Of a stretch of 19,823 nt of DNA, positions 14,451-19,823 are shown one piece after another (within the stretch, counting starts at the first letter, position 1; every line of letters starts with the position of its first letter). Location of the stretch: the NCBI GenBank assembly GCA_038530925.1, contig JBCBCG010000067.1, forward strand, positions 1 to 19,823, written 5' to 3'. Source of the stretch: JALEGB01 sp038530925 (GTDB taxonomy: Bacteria > Pseudomonadota > Alphaproteobacteria > Rhodobacterales > Rhodobacteraceae). The translations under genes and the position numbers were made by a program. The notes under the pieces are model-generated. The model saw only the letters and a program-made list of their open reading frames with translations, ran no database searches and was not told the DNA's origin.

Positions 14451-15944
14451 TTGTCCAGCGGAGGACGAGGAGGCGACGCCAAAGCGTCGAGGCGAAAGCA
14501 GGCGTCCGAGACGCCCCGCTCAGGGAGTTTTTTCAGGCAACGTGTCGCGCCCGCTGCGGATGCGACGTCTCCTGACAGCTCTAATTCTTTGTGGAATAAG
14601 TTAAAATCAAGCGTTGCAGGGCTGTTCGGCCGGGGGGGCGACATTGCTGAGCAGGTGCAGCAATTTAATTCGCAGTTGCAAAAATCCGCGAAGCAGGGCC
14701 CTGTGAGGCGAGAGTCGGAGTCGCCGCCCACGCGCAAAACGGCTTCGGCGCGCCAAAATGAAGTGGCGCCGGAAACAATGCGCGCGGCGCCGCCGCCGAA
14801 ACGGCGCGGCGCTGCGACGACGAACCGAACCGATCCTCGGACCGCGCAGACGCCGGCCCGAAAGGCCGAACGATCGCCCGCCGGGCGATCGCAGCGACAG
14901 GAGGCGGGCACGAGACCGCAGGGCTCCATAGCGACGCCGCGCGCCGAAACGGCTCAGCCCGGCGCGCCGCGCGCCGCGCGCAAGGGCGTCGCGGCGCCGG
15001 CGCCCACGGCTGCGTCCGCGTCGCCGCGCGGGGCGCGCAAAGGCGGAGCCGCGGCGCGGGACGGCGCGGAGCGCCCGCGCGCGCTCCGCAGTCTCAGCGC
15101 GGAGGTGGAGAAGACCCTGATCCATGCGGTCGAGCGGCCGGGCCGCGGGCGGAGCGCCGCCCAGCGGCGGCGCGCCGTGGTGCTGATCCACGGCGCCGGC
15201 GTCGATCACCGCGACTGGACCTTTGATTTCATCCATCGGATCGATCCGGCTTGGCGCGTTCTGGCCTTCGATCGGCCTGGCTTCGGCGCCTCTGGGCGCC
15301 CGAGCGGCGCGGCGAGCGCATTGCCCGGCAGCCAAGCGCGGCTTCTACACGCCGCGGCGGCGTCCTTCGGCGTGAGCGAAGCCATCGTGGTCGGCCATAG
15401 CTGGGGCGGCGCCGTTGCGATGGGCTGGGGCCTGGCCGAGCCCGAAGCGACCTTGGGCGTCGCCAGCTTCGCCGGCGCGGTGGCGCCCTGGAGCCTGGCG
15501 AACGCCATCAAGAACGGGCGGCGCATGCAATCGGCGGCGCGCGCCGCGCTCGGCCCAGGCGGCCTGCGCGAAGCGGCGCTCGAGGCGCTGTGCGAGTCGT
15601 TTTGGCCCGATCCCGTGCCGGAGGGCTATGCGACGCATATGTCGACGGAACTCTCGCCCATGGCGGGACCTACCGCCGCGACCATCGCCGACGTCTCCAC
15701 CATTAACGGGGCTCTGGCGTTGATGGCGCCGAATTATCCTCGCCTCGAACGGCCGGTGGAATTGGTCTACAGCGACAGCGATCAAATTCTGTCGTTGTCA
15801 GAGCAAGGTGAGGCGGCCGCCGCCTTATTGCCCCAGGCGCGCCTGACTGTGCTCGAAGGCGCTGGGCATATGATTCACCAAACGCGGCAAAAGACCTGCC
15901 TTGTCGCGCTACAGAGACTGATCGACGCAGCGACATCCGGCTGA
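14451..15944 (+). CDS. Alpha/beta hydrolase with long basic low-complexity N-terminus
   Basis: 497 residues if begun at the TTG at 14451, preceded by GAGGGAGAG. Residues 1-215 are not hydrolase. First comes a Ser/Arg-rich start. Then an amphipathic stretch (WNKLKSSVAGLFGRGG, then DIAEQVQQFNSQLQKSAKQ, about 48-82). Then about 130 residues rich in Arg, Ala, Pro and Thr, probably disordered and strongly basic. The hydrolase domain (about 220-497) has LIHGAG (245-250), nucleophile Ser317 in GHSWGG, Asp444 in YSDSDQ and His473 in GAGHMIHQ. No membrane anchor is seen, unlike the tandem paralogue upstream. The N-terminal part could bind an anionic surface such as a granule, membrane or nucleic acid. 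That is inference. The start is uncertain: an ATG at residue 110 would drop the amphipathic part but has a poor ribosome site. Confidence 0.75.
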   Translation: MSSGGRGGDAKASRRKQASETPRSGSFFRQRVAPAADATSPDSSNSLWNKLKSSVAGLFGRGGDIAEQVQQFNSQLQKSAKQGPVRRESESPPTRKTASARQNEVAPETMRAAPPPKRRGAATTNRTDPRTAQTPARKAERSPAGRSQRQEAGTRPQGSIATPRAETAQPGAPRAARKGVAAPAPTAASASPRGARKGGAAARDGAERPRALRSLSAEVEKTLIHAVERPGRGRSAAQRRRAVVLIHGAGVDHRDWTFDFIHRIDPAWRVLAFDRPGFGASGRPSGAASALPGSQARLLHAAAASFGVSEAIVVGHSWGGAVAMGWGLAEPEATLGVASFAGAVAPWSLANAIKNGRRMQSAARAALGPGGLREAALEALCESFWPDPVPEGYATHMSTELSPMAGPTAATIADVSTINGALALMAPNYPRLERPVELVYSDSDQILSLSEQGEAAAALLPQARLTVLEGAGHMIHQTRQKTCLVALQRLIDAATSG

Positions 15945-15983
15945 CTGTCGACAACCGCGCCACTATGATCCGCTCATTGTTAC

Positions 15984-16028
15984 GGTTATCGGCGCTGCTT
16001 GAGCGTTTTGAGCAGGGTTAACGGCGCT
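15984..16028. repeat. Direct repeat, 13 bp, 32 bp apart
   Basis: GGTTATCGGCGCT (15984-15996) and GGTTAACGGCGCT (16016-16028) match at 12 of 13 positions. Their spacing of 32 bp is about three helical turns, so two bound proteins would sit on the same DNA face. They lie between the second hydrolase stop and the HxlR-type gene, about 210 bases before its start. Could be an operator pair. No known binding site is recognised. Confidence 0.4.
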
Positions 16029-16175
16029 TTGGTTTGAAGATCGTGGCTTTTGAGTTGGCTCGGCGCGCGAATGCGCGGCCGCGCTTCTGAGACGCGTGAT
16101 GCGGCTGGCGCCGCTCGAAGCGTCAAGGGCGCGGCGCGGCGTCGGAGACGGCGCCTGCGGTGATGTGTAGGGTTT

Positions 16176-16200
16176 CAATAAGCCTCCTAAGGCGTTATTG
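16176..16200. promoter_or_regulatory. Imperfect palindrome upstream of the HxlR-type gene
   Basis: CAATAAGCC (16176-16184) faces GGC-G-TTATTG (16191-16200), with CAATAA and TTATTG as perfect outer arms and a one-base offset inside. It is AT-rich against a GC-rich background and lies 38 bases before the HxlR-type start. MarR/HxlR-type dimers usually bind such sites and often regulate their own gene. TTGACA at 16212-16217 is a perfect -35-like hexamer but is too near this start to drive it as placed. Confidence 0.4.
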
Positions 16201-16237
16201 ATGAGTTAAAGTTGACACTGGAGAGCGAGGGCGCGAG

Positions 16238-16594
16238 ATGCTGCGTAAACCCGTCAGGACCGCCGACACGCCGCTGGTGCGCGCCATCAACGAGATCGGC
16301 GATGGCTGGATGCTGCTGATCGTCTGGACCGCGGGGCAGCAAGTCAGGCGCTTCGACGAGTTTCAGCGCGAATTAGGCGTCGCGCGGAACATCCTGGCCG
16401 AACGGCTCCGCCGCCTCGTCGATAGCGGCTTGATGGAGAAGACGCCGATCAACGAAGGCGCGCGGCGCATGGAGTATCGGCTCACCGAGAAGGGCGCCGC
16501 GCTTAATGGCGCGCTTGAGGCGCTGAATGCGTGGGGCGCGAGTTGGACGCGGCCGGCGTCGCCGTCGCAAACATCGGTCAGCGCGGCCGAGTAA
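16238..16594 (+). CDS. HxlR-family transcriptional regulator
   Basis: 118 residues, a single winged helix-turn-helix domain of the HxlR type. Family marks seen: TADTPLVRAINEIGDGWMLLIVWTA at the start (the usual W-x-LLIL helix), RRFDEFQRELGVARNILAERLRRLVDSGL as the helix-turn-helix, and EYRLTEKGAAL as the wing/helix. No cysteine is present, so it does not sense by thiol oxidation. HxlR proteins usually control a neighbouring oxidoreductase, efflux or detoxification gene. Here none adjoins closely, so the target is unknown. GGAGAGCGAGGG precedes the ATG, and a palindrome upstream may be its own operator. A hairpin follows the gene. Confidence 0.9.
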   Translation: MLRKPVRTADTPLVRAINEIGDGWMLLIVWTAGQQVRRFDEFQRELGVARNILAERLRRLVDSGLMEKTPINEGARRMEYRLTEKGAALNGALEALNAWGASWTRPASPSQTSVSAAE

Positions 16595-16973
16595 GCGCGC
16601 ATGCGCGCCGGGCGTCTCCGAACGGAGCGCCACCCCGGCTCAAAGCGGCTTGAGCCGGCGCGGGCCGACGAGCGGCGAGGCGCCTCCTTTGGCCGCTCAG
16701 ATCGACCTGAGTTCGATCGAGCTTGCTTGCATATTCACAAGGCGCGGCCATCTTTCCTCCCAGAAACTAAGTGATCATGCTCTTCGACGCTGCGCCGTTC
16801 TTGGACCATCGCCAACTTTGGCGGGCTGAGGGTGGAGACGGTCGGTTCGCCGCGGCCTGAGCTTTGCTTGGGACGATAGCGCGCTCTTGCTGTAGAGAAG
16901 CGGCGCGCGCCGAGGAAAGCCGCGACGTGGTTTTCTCCGACCGCCGCTTGTTCAAACGCTCGCGAAGTTCTGG
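16595..16973. other. Intergenic region before the TPR gene
   Basis: 379 bases. Apart from the stem-loop at 16635-16658 I see no gene or protein remnant. Frames here read as low-complexity Arg/Ala sequence with stops. The right half is somewhat less GC-rich and should hold the promoter of the TPR gene, but no hexamer pair stands out. Confidence 0.5.
16635..16658. terminator. Perfect 9-bp stem-loop downstream of the HxlR-type gene
   Basis: CCGGCTCAA (16635-16643) and TTGAGCCGG (16650-16658) are perfect inverted arms around the 6-base loop AGCGGC, 40 bases after the stop of the HxlR-type gene. No T run follows, so it is a Rho-assisted or 3'-end stem at most. The position fits transcript end formation. 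Confidence 0.45.
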
Positions 16974-19001
16974 ATGAAGATCATAACGATCAGAGAGCTC
17001 ATGACGCCGCCGATGGTCTTGCGCCGAACGACCTCCCGCCGCGATGTCTGCGCCGCGCGGTTCGTGCGGCGCGCGCCGAGGCTCTGGCGCACGCGCCTTT
17101 GCGCGCTGCTGGTCGCCGCCGTCGCGCTGAGCGCGTTCGGGCCGAGCCCCGCCGCGGCGCAATCGGCGTCCGAAGCGTTGGCCCAAGGGCGCGCCGCGCT
17201 GACGTCCGGAGATTTCGCCGCAGCGCAATCTTTCTTCGCCGCGGCGACCAGAGCCGAGCCTGAGAACCGTCAAGCCCAACTCGGCCTCGCCATCGCTTAC
17301 GATAAAGTCGAACGTTTTGAAGAGGCGATCCGGATCTATGACCGCTTGATCGAAGAGCGGCCCGAAGATCGCACCGCGCTGTTCTATCGCGGCGTGACGC
17401 GCTACAAGCTCGGCGCGCTTGACGACGCTGTGGCGGATTTCCGTCAGGCGATCGCGCAAGGCGCGCGCTTCGCCGTGGCGCATTTACGACTCGGCGACGC
17501 CTTCTACGCGCAAGGCGGCTTCGCCAACGCGATCATCGCTTATGAGCGCGCGGTGTCCGCGCCGGATGCGCCGGCGGCCGCGTTCCGCGCGCTTGGCAAC
17601 GCGCATTACGCGCTGGGCGCGTGGCGCTCGGCGATCGACGCTTATTCCGACGCGCTGCGCAGCGATCCGCGAGACGGGCGCGCGGCGCTGCATCGCGGTT
17701 GGGCGCATGAGCGCGCCGGCGATGTCGAGGCGGCGGCGGCGGATTTCACGCGGGCGATCGAGGTGCTGGGCGGCGTCGATCCAGCGGTCTCGGTGGCGCG
17801 CGGCGATCTCTTCCGGCGGTTCGGCTATCCGCGCGCGGCGATCGCTGATTATCAGCGCGCGGTCGAACTCGACCCGACCGATCAAGGCGCGCTCTACGGC
17901 GCGGCGGCGGCGCTGCTGCTCGATGGGCGAACCGCCTCGGCGCGCACCATCCTCGATCAGTTGATCGAACAGCTCAGCCCAGAGGATTCGCGCAGCGCCG
18001 CAGCGCTAAGGCTCAGAGCCGACGCGCTTTTGCGCCTTGGCGAAGCGCGAGCGGCGGAGGCGGATCTCAGCCTTTCGCTCAAGCTCGAGCCCGATCATAT
18101 GGCGGCGCATTACAATCGCGGCCTCGCCCGCGCCGCCTTTGGCGATCTCGCCGGCGCGCTTGATGATATGCGCAGCGCCGGTCAGCTTTCGCCTGGCGAT
18201 CCCGAAGCGCGTTACGGCCATCTGCGCGCCGCGATCGCCGCAGGCCTGCAGGAGGAGACCGGCGCGACGTCGGCGGCGGCGGAGATCCTGCCGAACGCCG
18301 GCGCGGCGCGCGCCGCGTCGCTGCTGGCTTTTGGGCGCACGGAGGCGGCGCTTACGGAGGTGAATGCGCATCTCGCTGAGACCGGCGCGTCACGGCGCGC
18401 GCTGCAAGTGAAGATGCGCGCGTTGATGCGGCTTGCGCGCTATGAAGAAGCCTACGCCTTCGCCCGCGGCCTTGTCGGGCGCGAACCGCGGCGCGCGCTC
18501 TACCACGTGTTCGAGGCAGAGGCGCTGATCGCGCTCGGGCGCGCGGACGCGGCGCGTGTCGCGCTGCAGCGCGCCAACGCGCTTGGCGCGTCGCCAGCGC
18601 GCATCGCTCGGCTCGCCGGCGGCGCATGGCTCGCCGATGAGACGCCGGCCGCGTTGCAGCAAGCCGCCGATGCGCTGGACGCCGCGGTCGATCTCTCCAA
18701 TCAATCGCCTGAAGCGTTGGCGCTGCGCGCCGCGACGCGGTTGCGGCTTGGCGAATTGGATCTCGCGCTCGCAGATCTCGACAGCGCGGTGGCGGCCGAG
18801 CCGCAAAATGCGGCCTATCGTTTTCAACGGGCGGCGCTTCATCAACAGATGGATGATTGCGCCGCCGCGATCCGTGATTTGGACGCCGGCCTCAGTCTTT
18901 CGCCCGGCAACGCGGAGGCGCGCGCGGCGCGCGGCGCCTGCAAATTCGACCAAGGCCGCTTTCTCGGCGGGGTGACCGATTACGTGGTCAGCTGGTTTTA
19001 A
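16974..19001 (+). CDS. Exported tetratricopeptide-repeat protein
   Basis: Up to 675 residues. A basic stretch (FVRRAPRLWRTR) and a hydrophobic core (LCALLVAAVALSAFG) ending PAAAQ form a signal peptide with cleavage near residue 63. Everything after that is TPR, about 15 units of 33-34 residues with the usual W/G/Y and A-x-P-x-x spacing. Examples are GRAALTSGDFAAAQSFFAAA, LGLAIAYDKVERFEEAIRIY, FYRGVTRYKLGALDDAVADF, LGNAHYALGAWRSAIDAY and HYNRGLARAAFGDLAGALDD. There is no other domain, so it is probably a periplasmic scaffold. The partner cannot be told. Start choice: 16974 has a weak ribosome site, while ATG at 17001 (residue 10) follows AGAGAG and gives a more usual signal peptide. Either is possible. 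Confidence 0.85.
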   Translation: MKIITIRELMTPPMVLRRTTSRRDVCAARFVRRAPRLWRTRLCALLVAAVALSAFGPSPAAAQSASEALAQGRAALTSGDFAAAQSFFAAATRAEPENRQAQLGLAIAYDKVERFEEAIRIYDRLIEERPEDRTALFYRGVTRYKLGALDDAVADFRQAIAQGARFAVAHLRLGDAFYAQGGFANAIIAYERAVSAPDAPAAAFRALGNAHYALGAWRSAIDAYSDALRSDPRDGRAALHRGWAHERAGDVEAAAADFTRAIEVLGGVDPAVSVARGDLFRRFGYPRAAIADYQRAVELDPTDQGALYGAAAALLLDGRTASARTILDQLIEQLSPEDSRSAAALRLRADALLRLGEARAAEADLSLSLKLEPDHMAAHYNRGLARAAFGDLAGALDDMRSAGQLSPGDPEARYGHLRAAIAAGLQEETGATSAAAEILPNAGAARAASLLAFGRTEAALTEVNAHLAETGASRRALQVKMRALMRLARYEEAYAFARGLVGREPRRALYHVFEAEALIALGRADAARVALQRANALGASPARIARLAGGAWLADETPAALQQAADALDAAVDLSNQSPEALALRAATRLRLGELDLALADLDSAVAAEPQNAAYRFQRAALHQQMDDCAAAIRDLDAGLSLSPGNAEARAARGACKFDQGRFLGGVTDYVVSWF

Positions 19002-19019
19002 GGCGACGCTCGGATTTAT

Positions 19020-19048
19020 GGCGCTTCGCCGCGAGCGCCGTTCGGCGC
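19020..19048. terminator. Competing stem-loops after the TPR gene
   Basis: GGCGCT (19020-19025) pairs with AGCGCC (19034-19039), and GCGCCG (19035-19040) pairs with CGGCGC (19043-19048) across a 2-base turn. They lie 19 bases after the TPR stop. No T run follows. They may mark the transcript end, but such stems are frequent in this base composition. Confidence 0.3.
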
Positions 19049-19173
19049 CCGCCGATTGCGCTGAAGCGTCTTGTCTCTGCGCGGCGTCGTTGCGGCGCAG
19101 CATACTCGCTCGCCGCTCCGATCTTGGATAAAGATAGTTAATATCAGGCAGCTAAGTGTCGCATGCTCTGTCT

Positions 19174-19201
19174 TTGCGTTTCAGTTTGAATTGGTTATAT
19201 T
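19174..19201 (+). promoter_or_regulatory. Candidate promoter of the LysR-type gene
   Basis: An AT-rich island (about 19128-19205) stands out in the GC-rich sequence. TATATT at 19196-19201 matches five of six bases of the sigma-70 -10 box. TTGCGT at 19174-19179, 16 bp upstream, is a partial -35. The start codon of the LysR-type gene is about 90 bases downstream. LysR proteins often bind such upstream AT-rich DNA. Confidence 0.35.
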
Positions 19202-19290
19202 GCAGCGCAGCATCGCCTGAGTCGCCGAAGCCGCGCTCTGAAGCGGCGCTCTCGGATCGCGTTGCGGCGGTCGCGCAAAGGAGCGGGCGA

Positions 19291-19823
19291 ATGGACTGGG
19301 ACAAACTACGCGTTTTCCACGCGGTGGCCGAGGCCGGCAGCCTGACCCATGCGGGCGAGGCGTTGCATCTCAGCCAATCCGCGGTCAGCCGTCAGATCCG
19401 CGCTTTGGAGGAGGATATCGGCTCGCCACTGTTCCATCGCCATCCGCGCGGGTTGATCCTGACCGGCGAGGGCGAGCATTTGTTTCGTGCGACGCAGGCG
19501 ATCTCGCAAGAGGTGGTCGCCGCCAATGCGCGCATCCGGGACAGTCGTGACGAGCTGGGCGGCGATTTGCGCGTCACCACGACGGTTGGGTTCGGCACGC
19601 TATGGCTGGCGCCGCGGCTTAACCGGTTCCTGGATCTCGCGCCGAGCCTCAATGTCGATTTGATGCTGAACGAGGCGGTGCTGGATCTGCCGATGCGCGA
19701 GGCGGATGTGGCGATCCGCATGCGCGAGCCGAACCAGGCCGATGTGATCCGCCGCCCGCTGATGGATGTGGCGATCCGGCTCTATGCGAGCCCTGAATAC
19801 ATCGCCGCGCAAGGCGCGCCTGC
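19291..19823 (+). CDS. LysR-family transcriptional regulator (3' end outside window)
   Basis: At least 177 residues. The N-terminal winged helix-turn-helix is complete: MDWDKLRVFHAVAEAGSLTH, then LSQSAVSRQIRALEEDIG, PLFHRHPRGLILTGEG. The long linker helix and the first part of the effector-binding domain follow (GDLRVTTTVGFGTLWLAPRLNRFLD, ADVAIRMREP). The opening MDWDKLRVFH and FHRHxRGLILT are, from memory, typical of a conserved alphaproteobacterial LysR group. That supports the assignment of the organism. AAAGGAG (19277-19283) precedes the ATG. The effector and target genes are not visible, since the gene to the left runs away from it and the right side is cut. Confidence 0.92.
   Translation, partial: MDWDKLRVFHAVAEAGSLTHAGEALHLSQSAVSRQIRALEEDIGSPLFHRHPRGLILTGEGEHLFRATQAISQEVVAANARIRDSRDELGGDLRVTTTVGFGTLWLAPRLNRFLDLAPSLNVDLMLNEAVLDLPMREADVAIRMREPNQADVIRRPLMDVAIRLYASPEYIAAQGAP

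Noticed and set aside
15963..16178. 71-codon minus-strand frame between the second hydrolase and the HxlR-type gene
   Set aside because: Ser/Ala/Pro-rich low complexity with no ribosome site or recognisable motif. It overlaps the direct repeats and a probable regulatory region.
16767..17483. 238-codon minus-strand frame over the start of the TPR gene
   Set aside because: Antisense to the signal peptide and first TPR units, with a composition typical of antisense shadows.

Overview
The window is very GC-rich. Its gene content and the shape of its LysR protein point to an alphaproteobacterium. Presence of an ectoine/hydroxyectoine catabolic set suggests a marine or salt-exposed habitat. That is an inference, and I would not name a genus. 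No rRNA, tRNA or CRISPR array was seen.

Layout. (1) 1-547, minus: the N-terminal part of an exported GDSL (SGNH) esterase that runs off the left edge. (2) 880-8315: an ectoine-utilisation block. eutB (PLP dehydratase) stands alone. It converges on an unrecognised minus-strand gene for an exported, cysteine-rich protein (1995-2792), with a long stem-loop between the two stops. Then come tightly packed eutC, eutD/doeA (ectoine hydrolase), eutE/doeB (deacetylase), a second M24 (pita-bread) protein, and eutA. By family knowledge EutABC turn hydroxyectoine into ectoine, EutD opens the ring, and EutE deacetylates the product to diaminobutyrate. The usual regulator, transporter and later steps (DoeC/DoeD) are not in the window. 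(3) 8398-9566: a small protein resembling the L7/L12 C-terminal domain, followed by a decayed IS481-family transposase on the minus strand. (4) 9567-13085, minus: a fused indolepyruvate ferredoxin oxidoreductase. (5) 13314-15944: two tandem, related alpha/beta hydrolases, the first with a membrane anchor and the second with a roughly 200-residue basic, low-complexity N-terminus. (6) 16238-16594: an HxlR-type regulator with palindromic and directly repeated sequences upstream. (7) 16974-19001: an exported all-TPR protein. (8) 19291 to the right edge: a LysR-type regulator, cut by the window end.

The points most worth a second look are these. A second M24 enzyme with a full set of metal ligands sits beside EutD, which has lost four of the five. 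eutB is physically separated from the rest of the eut genes by an unknown secreted Cys-rich protein. An IS481 relic, visible only by joining frames across stops, overlaps the 3' end of the small gene. The second alpha/beta hydrolase has an odd basic N-terminal extension. I found no clear evidence of a wholly new system.
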